From the NCBI GenBank assembly GCA_964445525.1, contig CAYULA010000012.1:15316-79315 (forward strand): a stretch of DNA of 64,000 nucleotides. Direction: 5' to 3'. Positions within the stretch are counted from its first letter, which is position 1. The number at the start of each line of letters is the position of its first letter. This DNA is from Penumbrarchaeum sp964445525. GTDB taxonomy: Archaea > Thermoplasmatota > Penumbrarchaeia > Penumbrarchaeales > Penumbrarchaeaceae. The position numbers and the translations under genes were made by a program. Shown here piece by piece: positions 1 to 8,962 of this stretch. A model generated the notes under the pieces. It was not told the DNA's origin and did not search any database. It saw only the letters and a program-made list of their open reading frames with translations.

Positions 1-1866
1 GATCGAACCCATCTCGGGATTGCTTCGCCTGAAATGCCATACCAGGGAATATTCCTTTTCCTCCACGAAGGACCCCGGGGTCCTGTCAGTGTAGACCTCC
101 AAAAGATTTCGGATGGGCTTTTTCCACTTGTTGTTCATGGGGACTGTCAGTTTCCACCTCTTGCCGTTCTTGAGCCAGACACCGTGCTCGGCGCATAATT
201 TTATGTCAACATTGTTGAACCATTTCTCCAGGGTATGCCTGTCCCTTCCCGATATCACCACAACCTCGTTATCATTTCCGGAGGAGAGACCTTGAAGGAT
301 CTCGATCACCTCATTATCCGGACCGGCATCCTGGGGGCGGTCCTTGAATTCCGAAAGGGTACCGTCATAGTCAAGGATGATCAATTTCCTCTTTCTGCTC
401 AGGAACTCCTTGAGCAATCTCTTTCTCTCCCTGGAGACGAGCCTCTTTGAAAGGATGGGATTTTCCTCATCTCTGGCCCGGGATAGATCCGAGAAGAAGT
501 CCTGGCCCCACTTCCTGATGTCGTATCTCCTGAGCCTCTCCTGCATCACCCTGTTTGCCGATATCTGTTCATCCTCGCTCATATCAAGAGCCCTTTCGAT
601 GGCATCCGCCACTTCCTCGAAATCGTTGGGGTTGACAATTATCGATTCTCCCAGTTCATGGGCGGCTCCCGCCATCTCGCTGAGGACCAGTACACCTTTG
701 CCATTGTCCTTTGTGGCGAGGTATTCCTTTGCCATCAGGTTCATGCCGTCCCTTATCGGCGTTATCAGACAAACGTCGGCGGATTTGTACAATGCCAGAA
801 GCTGGTCGAAGGGAAGGAACCTGTAAATATACCATACGGGAGCCCAGCCTATTCTGCCGTACATACCGTTGATGTAACCAACCTTTTCATCCAGAGATTT
901 CTTTAAAAGCTCGTAATGGTCAACCTTCTCTCTCGAGGGAACGGCAACCAGTATAAGGGTCACCTTCTCCATCCACTCGGGATTTTTCGTGAGAAAACGG
1001 TTGAATGAATCCAGCCTGTTCAGAATTCCCTTGGAATAATCCAGCCTGTCTATGGATAGTATTATCCTTCTCTTTCCCACTTTCTCTTTTATCTCATCCA
1101 TATAACCCTCGGCTTCGGGAGAGCGTGATCCTGTCTCGAATTTTTCATAATCTATTCCCATCGGGTATGAGTCCACCTTGCATAGATGTCCCCGGCAGGA
1201 GAGTATCCCGAGATCATGCTCGTATCCCCTTATCCTCCTCACACTGTTGAGGAAATGGGTCACGTAATCGTAGGTGTGAAATCCTATGAGGTCCGATCCA
1301 AGGAGTCCGTCCAGTATCTCCTTCCTCCAGGGGAAGAGTCTGAATACCTCATATGACGGGAATGGAATATGGAGGAAGAAACCTATCGATGCATCCTCCA
1401 CATTTTCCCTTATCATCCTCGGAAGGACCATGAGATGATAGTCATGGACCCATATCAGGTCCCCCGGTTCATAGACCTCTTTTAGAGGTTCGATGAACCT
1501 TTCATTGATCCTGTTGTAGGTGTCCCACTGATCGGAGTGGTATTCCGCATTCTGGGTGAAATAATGAAAAAGCGGCCAAATTGTCCTGTTGCAGAAACCG
1601 TGATAGAATTCCCTTATCTCCCTTCTGGAGAGGAAAATGGGAACGAGATTGTCCTTTGCAAAATCCTTCCTTATCTTCTCTCTTTCCTTCTTGTTCAGGT
1701 TCTCCCTTGGTATGCCCGGCCACCCTATCCATACAACCTCTGATCCCTCCGAAAGGGAATACAATCCTGTTGCAAGACCTCCTGCGGAGCTCTCATATTT
1801 TAGCTTGGCCCGGCTTTTCTTCACCTTTTTCGGAAGCCTGTTTGAAATGAATATTATCTTGGGCAT
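1..1866 (-). CDS. Bifunctional trehalose-6-phosphate synthase/phosphatase (C-terminus beyond window)
   Basis: Trehalose synthesis from UDP-glucose and glucose-6-phosphate, followed by dephosphorylation. I read 622 codons back from the ATG at 1866; the reading frame runs off position 1, so the C-terminus is missing. The N-terminal half is a GT20 glucosyltransferase: it starts with an ISNRLP strand, has SAGGLATGL at about residues 27-35, a VHDYHLMVLP segment and IDRLDYSKG. The C-terminal part begins a HAD phosphatase with LDYDGTLSEF (nucleophile D499, acid D501). The fusion order is that of plant, yeast and some archaeal TPS-TPP proteins. It is the last gene seen of a minus-strand group with the two small genes upstream, 12 nt away. 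Family assignment is secure; substrate specificity is inferred. Confidence 0.95.
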   Translation of the reverse strand, partial: MPKIIFISNRLPKKVKKSRAKLKYESSAGGLATGLYSLSEGSEVVWIGWPGIPRENLNKKEREKIRKDFAKDNLVPIFLSRREIREFYHGFCNRTIWPLFHYFTQNAEYHSDQWDTYNRINERFIEPLKEVYEPGDLIWVHDYHLMVLPRMIRENVEDASIGFFLHIPFPSYEVFRLFPWRKEILDGLLGSDLIGFHTYDYVTHFLNSVRRIRGYEHDLGILSCRGHLCKVDSYPMGIDYEKFETGSRSPEAEGYMDEIKEKVGKRRIILSIDRLDYSKGILNRLDSFNRFLTKNPEWMEKVTLILVAVPSREKVDHYELLKKSLDEKVGYINGMYGRIGWAPVWYIYRFLPFDQLLALYKSADVCLITPIRDGMNLMAKEYLATKDNGKGVLVLSEMAGAAHELGESIIVNPNDFEEVADAIERALDMSEDEQISANRVMQERLRRYDIRKWGQDFFSDLSRARDEENPILSKRLVSRERKRLLKEFLSRKRKLIILDYDGTLSEFKDRPQDAGPDNEVIEILQGLSSGNDNEVVVISGRDRHTLEKWFNNVDIKLCAEHGVWLKNGKRWKLTVPMNNKWKKPIRNLLEVYTDRTPGSFVEEKEYSLVWHFRRSNPEMGSI

Positions 1867-1878
1867 TTAAAAAACCAA

Positions 1879-2496
1879 CTATTTCATGTTCAATTCGGTG
1901 CTCAAGCTCCTGATCCTCCCTTCCAGATCGGTGCACCTGTTCCTCAGATTCCTTATCATATCCTCAATGTCCTTGAGCAGATGTTTATGATAGTGGATTA
2001 TGTCCTCGTCGAGATTGTTGGAGTACAGATCCATCACATCCTTCCAGATCCGAACATTTTTTTTCACCCTGTCCATGTTGTCATGGAAGGAGAAGACCTT
2101 GGTCACCCAATCATCCTCCAAGGCCCCGACCGGATGGACCGAACCGTATTCGTTTGTGGGCCTGAACCCCATAAGTTCCTTTCCCTCCCTGACGGGGATT
2201 CCCACCTTCATGAAACTGCTGTCGTACGAAAGGACCTTCATTTGATCCGTGTCCAGTGAAAGATCCTTCAATTTGTGGTCCTGGTAGATCTCCTCTGCAA
2301 GTTCTTTTATATCCGTATCCAGAATTTTCTCGCAGGAAAGCGAGGCAAGATGCTGGAATATCCTCTGATTGTTCTCGTAGAACAGATCGTTTACCTTCTT
2401 ATCATAGAATAGTATCATTTCATCCATTTTTTCACGGTGAAACCTTATTCTATGCTTACTTAATTGTTTGGTCTGTAAGGGAAAAATTTTTTTCAT
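1879..2496 (-). CDS. Hypothetical protein with C-terminal coiled coil
   Basis: A 205-residue soluble protein that I do not recognise. It is rich in charged residues, has a glycine- and proline-containing middle (about residues 85-125), and a predicted coiled-coil helix from about residue 160 to the end. No signal peptide or membrane segment is visible. The start codon overlaps the stop of the upstream 66-residue membrane protein as ATGA, and trehalose synthase follows 12 nt downstream. The three are therefore probably co-transcribed and may act together in osmotic or stress response, but that is context only. Confidence 0.75.
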   Translation of the reverse strand: MKKIFPLQTKQLSKHRIRFHREKMDEMILFYDKKVNDLFYENNQRIFQHLASLSCEKILDTDIKELAEEIYQDHKLKDLSLDTDQMKVLSYDSSFMKVGIPVREGKELMGFRPTNEYGSVHPVGALEDDWVTKVFSFHDNMDRVKKNVRIWKDVMDLYSNNLDEDIIHYHKHLLKDIEDMIRNLRNRCTDLEGRIRSLSTELNMK

Positions 2497-2693
2497 CTCT
2501 CTACCCTGTCAAGATACCTGTTGGCCGCCTCCCTGATCTTATCATCTCTTCTTCTGACAAGGAGAATGTACTGAAATACCAATGATAGTGATACAAAAAA
2601 TATCAGTATGCCGCCGATCGCACCCGTGACATTTCCAATTTTGATGGCGAGGTCATCGCCCAATATCTTTCTACCTTCCCTGTTCACTGCCAT
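2493..2693 (-). CDS. Small single-span membrane protein
   Basis: A 66-residue protein with one hydrophobic helix at about residues 22-45, preceded by a short charged N-terminus and followed by a strongly basic and acidic tail (RRRDDK). Family unknown. It is the first gene of the apparent operon leading to trehalose-phosphate synthase, and its stop overlaps the next start by 4 nt (ATGA). The topology and tight coupling suggest a membrane partner of the downstream unknown protein. No enzymatic motif is present. Confidence 0.7.
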   Translation of the reverse strand: MAVNREGRKILGDDLAIKIGNVTGAIGGILIFFVSLSLVFQYILLVRRRDDKIREAANRYLDRVER

Positions 2694-2886
2694 TGTTTCT
2701 CACCATCTGAGAGCCTTCGGATGCTTGTTTCGATCTGGTACTTTACAAGAATAATATTTAATCTTATCCTTATACAATAAATTTCAATCAAGACATTTTT
2801 TTCTTTATTAATATATATTTTTTCCAATCTTTATGAAAATTCGGATATCAAAAAGACTAAATAGCCCCAGATGAAGGATATAATCA
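2694..2886. promoter_or_regulatory. AT-rich divergent intergenic region
   Basis: This 193-bp stretch separates the minus-strand trehalose operon from the plus-strand small gene. It is strongly AT-rich, with a TTAATATATATT-type stretch near 2807-2820 and another TATA-like ACTAAATAG near 2858. Both are plausible archaeal promoter elements. No gene or structured RNA was recognised. Confidence 0.4.
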
Positions 2887-2895
2887 GTGAGAAAG

Positions 2896-3090
2896 ATGCT
2901 GAAAAACAACAAGTACAATCTGATGGAACAGCTTGTCGAGGAAAGCCAGAGCCTTTACAGGATCAAGAACAACTACAAGCGTGATGCCGCTGAGTGCGGC
3001 AACTGCATGGAATTGTGGAACAAGCTGGAAAAGGACAAGGAAGAACATATCAAGGAACTTGAAAAACATATCAAAGAACACATGGATTGA
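2896..3090 (+). CDS. Small charged hypothetical protein
   Basis: A 64-residue, highly charged, probably helical protein. An ATG at 2896 and a GTG three codons upstream (2887) are both possible starts. It has two cysteines in a CGNC arrangement near residue 37, which could bind metal or form a disulfide, and a lysine/glutamate-rich C-terminal helix. The family is not recognised. The gene is followed at once by a strong hairpin flanked by T-runs. It converges on the phosphoribosyltransferase gene. Confidence 0.65.
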   Translation: MLKNNKYNLMEQLVEESQSLYRIKNNYKRDAAECGNCMELWNKLEKDKEEHIKELEKHIKEHMD

Positions 3091-3106
3091 TTTTTTTTTA
3101 ACGTTT

Positions 3107-3127
3107 CCTCCCCTTTCAGAGGGGAGG
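3107..3127. terminator. Bidirectional hairpin terminator
   Basis: A perfect 7-bp inverted repeat (CCTCCCC / GGGGAGG) with a 7-nt loop lies between two convergent genes. It is flanked by a T-run on the left (3091-3099) and another on the right (3132-3138). Either orientation therefore gives hairpin plus U-rich signal. This is the clearest terminator-like structure in the window. Confidence 0.75.
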
Positions 3128-3136
3128 TTGATTTTT

Positions 3137-3778
3137 TTACGGGTAATAACCCTCATTTTTTGCATCTTCGAGAATCAATAGAGCCTCCATATCCGAAACG
3201 TCATACCAGTCCCTGTAGACCTGTGCAACGGCCTGAAAATCCTCCGGTGTTTCCAGTATAACCGCATCATCCGCTTCTCTTCCGATTGCGGATACGGTTC
3301 TGGGACTGGCAACGGGAGAGGCAATTATCAAACGTGCTGGATTATTCTTCTTGCAATAAGCTATGGAGGCCATCATGGTTGATCCCATTGCTATGCCGTC
3401 GTCCGTTATTATCACTGTCTTTCCGGTAATTTTGGGAAGCGATTTCCCCCCTCTGAGAACGGAGATCCTCCTCTTGATCTCATCCACCTGCTGGCGGTAA
3501 ACATCCTCAAATGTTGATTCCGGTACCTTCTTTTCCATTCCTGGAACAATATATGTCGAGCCATCTTCCGCAACCGCCCCGAATCCCGATTCCGGATATT
3601 CAGGGAAGGGAAGCTTTCTCGTAATCAGAACGGAGAAGGGACATTGAAGGGACTTTGCCACCTCGTAACCTATCTCAATACCCCCTTTGGGTATCGCAAG
3701 GACAATAGGTTCCTGTCCACTGTACTTCTTCAAAGCCTCACCCAATCTGAAACCGGCTTCCTTCCGATCCTTGAACAT
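3137..3778 (-). CDS. Phosphoribosyltransferase-domain protein
   Basis: A 213-residue type I phosphoribosyltransferase-fold protein. The PRPP loop is recognisable as VIITDDGIAMGSTM at about residues 122-135, with the acidic pair and small residues of the family. The N-terminal part has the usual PKGG segment after the first strand. Members of this stand-alone group are often found among stress genes, and the true base or alcohol substrate is not known. I placed the start at the ATG at 3778, because the upstream TTG at 3787 would collide with the GGAAG ribosome-binding site. The gene follows the SDR gene by 24 nt and may share its transcript. Confidence 0.85.
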   Translation of the reverse strand: MFKDRKEAGFRLGEALKKYSGQEPIVLAIPKGGIEIGYEVAKSLQCPFSVLITRKLPFPEYPESGFGAVAEDGSTYIVPGMEKKVPESTFEDVYRQQVDEIKRRISVLRGGKSLPKITGKTVIITDDGIAMGSTMMASIAYCKKNNPARLIIASPVASPRTVSAIGREADDAVILETPEDFQAVAQVYRDWYDVSDMEALLILEDAKNEGYYP

Positions 3779-3802
3779 TTTTATCAACTTCCTTGAAAAC
3801 GG

Positions 3803-4603
3803 TTACCTGGTGGTATATCCCCCGTCAATGACAAGTTCCTCTCCAGTCACGAATTTGGCCTCATCTGAGACTAGATAGAGTACTCCGTATGCAATGTCTT
3901 CCGGTTCCCCCATGTGTCCGATCGGATGCCTTTCATTGATCTCCTTTTTCAGGGAAGAGGTTGGAATACCAAGGTCTTTCGAGGTCTTCTCCAGGAAATC
4001 CGCCACCATGGGGGTCCAGATAAAACCGGGATGGACCGAATTGACCCTTATGTTGTCCTTGGCATACATCAATGCGTCGTTCTTTGCCATTATCCTGTTG
4101 GCAGCTTTTGTGGCATGATAAGCCGGGACGTCCGCAGCTCCAACTATTCCGTATATGGAGGATATATAGATTATGCTGCCTCCTCCCGCTTCCATAATAT
4201 GAGGTATGAATGTTTTCGAGCAGAGGAAGGCACCTGTTACATTTACCTCGAAGACCTTCTCCCACTCCTCCCTTGAGTATTTATGGAGAGGTTTGTTCGG
4301 TCCTGACACCCCGGCGTTGTTTACCAGAATGTCCACCTTTCCATACTTGTTTTTCACATCCTTTGCTACCTGTTTTATTCTATCTTCTTCGGTAACATCC
4401 ATTCTGAAGTATTCGGCTCTGCCTCCGGAATTTATTATCTCGTTCACCGTTTTTTCTCCCTCTTTCTCGGTCCTTCCGGTGACAATCGAGACCGCGCCCT
4501 CGGATGAGAGGACCTTTGCAATGCTTTCCCCTATTCCGTAGGTTGAGCCTGTTACCACAGCCACCTTTCCTTCAACCCTTCCTTTATTTCCTTTTTCATT
4601 CAT
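3803..4603 (-). CDS. SDR-family NAD(P)-dependent oxidoreductase
   Basis: A 266-residue classical short-chain dehydrogenase. It has the nucleotide-binding TGSTYGIGES near the N-terminus, VNNAG in the middle, catalytic Ser in YISSIYG, the YHATK active-site pair, and VHPGFIWTP after it, ending in an IDGGY segment. Such proteins reduce or oxidise a hydroxyl/keto substrate, for example sugars or 3-oxoacyl groups; sequence alone does not fix the substrate. A GGAG-like site lies about 9 nt before the ATG. The gene is divergent from the rhodanese gene and probably shares transcription with the downstream phosphoribosyltransferase. Confidence 0.92.
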   Translation of the reverse strand: MNEKGNKGRVEGKVAVVTGSTYGIGESIAKVLSSEGAVSIVTGRTEKEGEKTVNEIINSGGRAEYFRMDVTEEDRIKQVAKDVKNKYGKVDILVNNAGVSGPNKPLHKYSREEWEKVFEVNVTGAFLCSKTFIPHIMEAGGGSIIYISSIYGIVGAADVPAYHATKAANRIMAKNDALMYAKDNIRVNSVHPGFIWTPMVADFLEKTSKDLGIPTSSLKKEINERHPIGHMGEPEDIAYGVLYLVSDEAKFVTGEELVIDGGYTTR

Positions 4604-4671
4604 GGGGATCTTTCTCCGTATTCATGAAATACCTTTTTCTGAACGTTAATAAAGGTAACTGAAGAAATTTG

Positions 4672-4683
4672 ACAAATTATATA
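4672..4683 (+). promoter_or_regulatory. TATA box for the rhodanese operon
   Basis: AAATTATATAT lies about 44 nt before the ATG at 4722, which itself has a GAGGT site at 4711-4715. Archaeal transcription would start near 4705. That puts the upstream ATG at 4683 inside the promoter and rules it out as a start. Confidence 0.6.
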
Positions 4684-4721
4684 TGGACTCAAGCCGAAGG
4701 TTTCTCACCAGAGGTAATCGG

Positions 4722-5597
4722 ATGATTAAAACCCCGGAAGAAAAGAAAAAAAAATTGGTTGAAACTGTAAAGACCGAATGGCTTGAAGAGAACCTGATGA
4801 ACAAGGAAATTCAAATTCTTGATGTTCAACCCAACATTCACGACTACATACAGGCTCACATACCCGGGGCCGTCTATTTCAACCCGGATCTACTCAGGGT
4901 TCCGTTTGAAGGATTACCGGGACAGTACGTTCCGGTCAATGTGGCAAAAACACTATTCGAGAGGATCGGATTGGAAAAGGATCGGCCTGCGATTGTCTAT
5001 ACCGGGAAAGGACTTTTCAAGGGCTGGGGTGACGGGTTGGAACAGACCATGATCGCATATTCCCTTGCCCGTTTCGGCCATAACAATGTAAAGGTGCTTG
5101 ACGGGGGATTGGAAAAATGGATCTCGGAAGGCAGAAGGGTTTCCAAGGAATTTCCCGAAGTAATCGGTTCCACGTTCAAAACTTCGGTCAGACAGGAGTT
5201 CTTTCTCGGATACAATGAATTCAGGAAAATCAAGGATCGGGAAGGCGTGATTGTGCTCGATGCCAGACCTCCCGACATCTATCAGGGACAGGGGCCCTGG
5301 AAGAAACCCGGCCACATCCCGGGAGCCGTCAATCTTCCCTGGAAATCACTCATGGACGATGAGAATCCCAGGCTCCTCAAACCCATGGATGAGATCGGAG
5401 TGATACTTGCCGAAAATGGTGTCGGCAGGGACAAGGAGATCATCTGCACATGCGGAACGGGAAGGGAGGCCACCAACGAATTCCTGCTTCTGAGGTTCTA
5501 TCTGGATTATCCCAGGGTAAGGATATACGAGGGATCGTTCACGGAATGGTCCTCCCATCCGGAAAACGAAACGGTCACCGGACCCGATCCGAGGTGA
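4722..5597 (+). CDS. Thiosulfate/3-mercaptopyruvate-type sulfurtransferase (two rhodanese domains)
   Basis: A 291-residue tandem-rhodanese protein that transfers sulfane sulfur to thiol or cyanide acceptors. The N-terminal domain (about residues 10-130) is the inactive type, lacking a catalytic cysteine loop. The C-terminal domain has the loop CTCGTGRE at about residue 244, with the active cysteine, and the LDARPP motif before it. The start is the ATG at 4722, preceded by GAGGT at 6-nt spacing; an upstream ATG at 4683 lies within the TATA box. The next gene, a metallo-beta-lactamase/rhodanese protein, begins 6 nt downstream, so the two probably process persulfides together. Confidence 0.93.
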   Translation: MIKTPEEKKKKLVETVKTEWLEENLMNKEIQILDVQPNIHDYIQAHIPGAVYFNPDLLRVPFEGLPGQYVPVNVAKTLFERIGLEKDRPAIVYTGKGLFKGWGDGLEQTMIAYSLARFGHNNVKVLDGGLEKWISEGRRVSKEFPEVIGSTFKTSVRQEFFLGYNEFRKIKDREGVIVLDARPPDIYQGQGPWKKPGHIPGAVNLPWKSLMDDENPRLLKPMDEIGVILAENGVGRDKEIICTCGTGREATNEFLLLRFYLDYPRVRIYEGSFTEWSSHPENETVTGPDPR

Positions 5598-5603
5598 TCA
5601 GGA

Positions 5604-6983
5604 ATGAATATCGAAAGAATGGAATCAAAAGGGCTCTCTCATTACTCCTACGTCCTTGAAGACAAGGGAGAGGCGGCGGTGATCGATCCGAGCAGGGATG
5701 TATGGAGATATGTCGAAAAGGCCGAGGAAATGGGTGCCAGAATACGATATATTATCGAGACCCACAGACACGAGGATTTTGTCTCCGGCGGAGTGGAGCT
5801 CTGGGAGAAGACCGGCTCTCCGGTTCTTCACGGCAAAGCCCTGGATTTCGGATACGGTGAGAATGTGAAGGACGGAGACACCTTCCGGCTGGGTTCCATG
5901 ATCCTGAGGATCCTGGAAACACCTGGCCATACCGACGAGAGCATAACCGTAGTGGTGAAGGAATCCTTGGATTCCCATGCGGATCTCCTGGCATTCACAG
6001 GGGACCTGATCTTCTTCGGGGACGTGGGAAGGGTGGACCTTTACGGAGAGGAAATGAAGCGGGATAATTCGATAAAGATGTTCGGATCCATTGAAGATAA
6101 GATAAAACCCCTCGGAGATCACCTGATAATCCTCCCGGCCCATGGAAAAGGATCGGTATGCGGAGGGGCAATCAAGTCAAGGGACCTGAGCACACTGGGA
6201 TACGAGTTGAAAAATTCTCCACTGCTCGATACGGATGAGAAGGAATTCCTGGAGATAAAGGAAAACGAGTCAATGGAGGCCCCCCCGTACTTCTCCAGGA
6301 TGGAGGTCCTGAACCTCAACGGTCCCCCTCTCCTGACCGAGCCAGGGAAGATGAGGCCGATGGATATCGAACAATTCCTGGAGCTTCACGACCAGGGGGC
6401 TCAGATACTTGACGTTAGGGATCCCCTGGCCTTTTCCTCGGGCCACGTACCCGGGTCTCTTAACATATGGCTGAAGGGGCTGCCCGCATTCGGGGGATGG
6501 TTCCTCGATTACGAGAAACCCATCATCATAATTGACAATGACTGCACCAGGATCGATGAGGCCTGGAGAGACCTGATAAGACTGGGTTATGACAATATCA
6601 AAGGTTATCTCTCCCAGGGTTTTTCGGGATACACCAATCTCGGCAAGGAAGTGGCAATGGCTTCCATGGTGGATATCGAGGGATTCAAAGGCATAACGTC
6701 CGGATCGGAGGATTTCATACTGGACGTCAGGGACCGTGATTCCTGGGAAAGGGACGGGCACATAAAAGGAGCCGAAAGGATCTATGTGGGATATCTTCCC
6801 GCAAGACTCGACGAGGTTCCAAGGGACAGAAAGGTGATCATATACTGCGACTCGGGGTACAAGACGGGGATAGCTGCAAGCCTGCTTTTATTGAACGGAT
6901 TCCAACAAGTGAAACTGCTTCACGGGGGAATGAACGCCTGGAGAAAAGCGGGTTTACCCGTGGAAAACGGTTCGGGTGATTAA
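5604..6983 (+). CDS. Persulfide dioxygenase-like metallo-beta-lactamase fused to two rhodanese domains
   Basis: A 459-residue protein. Residues 1-230 form a metallo-beta-lactamase domain of the ETHE1/persulfide-dioxygenase type. H54, H109 and D134 match the 2-His/1-Asp mononuclear iron ligands, and H180 is also present. The usual THxHxDH motif is THRHEDF here, so the last histidine is Phe, as in relatives with Tyr there. Residues about 265-360 are a rhodanese domain with no cysteine at the catalytic loop; residues about 365-455 are a second one with an intact YCDSGYKTG loop. Expected role: oxidising glutathione-like or protein persulfides to sulfite and passing on sulfur. It sits between the rhodanese and copper-pump genes. 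Confidence 0.9.
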   Translation: MNIERMESKGLSHYSYVLEDKGEAAVIDPSRDVWRYVEKAEEMGARIRYIIETHRHEDFVSGGVELWEKTGSPVLHGKALDFGYGENVKDGDTFRLGSMILRILETPGHTDESITVVVKESLDSHADLLAFTGDLIFFGDVGRVDLYGEEMKRDNSIKMFGSIEDKIKPLGDHLIILPAHGKGSVCGGAIKSRDLSTLGYELKNSPLLDTDEKEFLEIKENESMEAPPYFSRMEVLNLNGPPLLTEPGKMRPMDIEQFLELHDQGAQILDVRDPLAFSSGHVPGSLNIWLKGLPAFGGWFLDYEKPIIIIDNDCTRIDEAWRDLIRLGYDNIKGYLSQGFSGYTNLGKEVAMASMVDIEGFKGITSGSEDFILDVRDRDSWERDGHIKGAERIYVGYLPARLDEVPRDRKVIIYCDSGYKTGIAASLLLLNGFQQVKLLHGGMNAWRKAGLPVENGSGD

Positions 6984-7025
6984 ATACGGGAAAAAGATGA
7001 CTCGAAAGGAGAAGATCATCACGGG

Positions 7026-8954
7026 ATGATGAAGGATTTCAGGAAGAGATTCCTCGTATCGATAGTGCTCACAGTACCCATTCTCGTTCTTTCACCGACC
7101 ATTCAGGGCTGGATCGGATACGATTTGGAAATCCCTTACTGGAATATCTGGATATCCCTGCTTGCCGTCTCCATTTTCCTCTACGGCGGCTATCCTTTCC
7201 TGAAGGGACTGTACAAGGAGGTCGGGAAAAAAGAACCGGGAATGATGACCCTGATAGGCCTTGCCATAACCGTTGCTTTCTTGTACAGTATGGCAGTGGT
7301 GTTAGGTCTTTCTGGCAAGGTATTTTTCTGGGAGCTTGCCACACTGATAGATGTGATGCTCCTCGGCCACTGGATTGAGATGAGATCGGTCATGGGAGCT
7401 TCAAGCGCCCTGAAGAAGCTGTCCGAACTCATTCCGGAAAAGGCCCACCTCAAAACGGATAACGGCAACTTCATGGAGGTGGATATAGGCGAACTGAAAA
7501 AAGACGATATCATCAGAATAAAACCCGGAGAGAAGGTCCCGGTGGACGGGATCATAGCGAAGGGAAGCGGATCCATAGACGAATCCATGCTTACCGGGGA
7601 GTCCGTTCCCGTTTCAAAGAAGGAAGGTGATGAGGTAATAGGGGGCTCCCTCAACGGGGATTCCTCCCTGGAGATCAAGGTATCCAAGGTTGGAAAAGAT
7701 TCCTATCTTTCAAAGGTAATGGAGATGGTCAAGGAATCCCAGAAACAGAAATCAAGGACCCAGAGACTTGCCGACAAAGCGGCTAAATGGTTGACGGTCA
7801 TCTCGATTTCCGTGGGGGTCCTCACTCTATCCGTTTGGCTCATATCAACCGACGATCTGGCCTTTTCAATAGAGAGAATGGCAACGGTAATGGTCATAAC
7901 CTGTCCCCACGCACTCGGTCTAGCTATACCCCTGGTCACCGCGGTATCCACCAGCCATTCTGCCAAGAAGGGGCTTTTGATAAGGAACAGGACTCCCTTC
8001 GAAAGAGCGGGGAAGATCTCAAAAATAGTATTCGACAAGACGGGAACCTTGACAAAAGGGAATTTCTCGGTGGTGGAGACCACAAGTTTTGCAGAGGAGA
8101 TGTCCGAAAAGGATATCATCGAACTCATGGCCTCCCTCGAGGATCCGTCCGAACATCCCATATCCAAAGGAATCAGGGAAAAGGGAAAGGAGATGGGGAT
8201 AGAAACCAGGGAGGTGTCCGATTTCGAGAACATCAAGGGAGAGGGGATCAGGGGGACCGTTGATGGGAAGAATTACACGATCACAGGAAGGGCCTATCTT
8301 GAAAAGAACGGGATAGAGGTTCCCGGAACAGGAGAAAACGAGGAGATCACAACAGTATACCTGACCTCTGAAAAAAACGTTCTGGCAATGGTGGGCCTTT
8401 CAGATCAACTCAGGGATGATTCAAGGGAGACCGTACAGAAATTGAGAGCCATGGATATCGAATGCTGGATGCTCACCGGTGACGGAGAGGATGCCGCAAA
8501 GAGGGTTGCGGATCTGCTTGATCTCAATGGTTATTTTTCCGAGGTCCTCCCGGACGAGAAAGGAGACAGGGTAAAAGAGCTGCAATCGGGAGGAATGACG
8601 GTGGCAATGGTGGGAGACGGGGTAAATGATGCTCCCGCACTCGCTCAGGCCGATATAGGTATTGCAATAGGATCCGGTACAGACATTGCAGCCGAAACGG
8701 CCGATATTGTCCTCGTGGAAAGCGACCTGGCGGGTGTGGTGAACGTGATCAGATTCGGAAAAAGCACCTATAGGAAGATCGTTCAGAACCTGATCTATGC
8801 CACAGGATACAATGTGGTGGCAATACCACTTGCAGCCGGGGCCCTCTACTGGGCGGGAATAATGATATCACCGGCGGTGGGTGCCGGCCTCATGTCACTG
8901 AGCACTGTTGTGGTGGCCATCAATGCCAGATTGCTCTCTGCAAAACTTGACTGA
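7026..8954 (+). CDS. CopB-like P1B-3 heavy-metal-transporting ATPase
   Basis: A 642-residue P-type ATPase that exports copper or silver across the membrane. It has TGES at 190-193, the intramembrane CPH triplet at 293-295, the phosphorylated DKTGTLT starting at D337, and the hinge GDGVNDAPAL. The last helices carry N-x6-YN-x4-P and MSLST. CPH together with these two motifs is the defining signature of the P1B-3 (CopB) subgroup. No N-terminal metal-binding domain is present; the protein begins within about 10 residues of the first helix. The gene follows the persulfide protein by 42 nt in the same direction. Confidence 0.95.
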   Translation: MMKDFRKRFLVSIVLTVPILVLSPTIQGWIGYDLEIPYWNIWISLLAVSIFLYGGYPFLKGLYKEVGKKEPGMMTLIGLAITVAFLYSMAVVLGLSGKVFFWELATLIDVMLLGHWIEMRSVMGASSALKKLSELIPEKAHLKTDNGNFMEVDIGELKKDDIIRIKPGEKVPVDGIIAKGSGSIDESMLTGESVPVSKKEGDEVIGGSLNGDSSLEIKVSKVGKDSYLSKVMEMVKESQKQKSRTQRLADKAAKWLTVISISVGVLTLSVWLISTDDLAFSIERMATVMVITCPHALGLAIPLVTAVSTSHSAKKGLLIRNRTPFERAGKISKIVFDKTGTLTKGNFSVVETTSFAEEMSEKDIIELMASLEDPSEHPISKGIREKGKEMGIETREVSDFENIKGEGIRGTVDGKNYTITGRAYLEKNGIEVPGTGENEEITTVYLTSEKNVLAMVGLSDQLRDDSRETVQKLRAMDIECWMLTGDGEDAAKRVADLLDLNGYFSEVLPDEKGDRVKELQSGGMTVAMVGDGVNDAPALAQADIGIAIGSGTDIAAETADIVLVESDLAGVVNVIRFGKSTYRKIVQNLIYATGYNVVAIPLAAGALYWAGIMISPAVGAGLMSLSTVVVAINARLLSAKLD

Positions 8955-8962
8955 ATCCGACT

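Noticed and set aside
4683..4721. Upstream ATG giving a 304-residue rhodanese
   Set aside because: The ATG lies in the TATA box; the downstream ATG has a proper ribosome-binding site.
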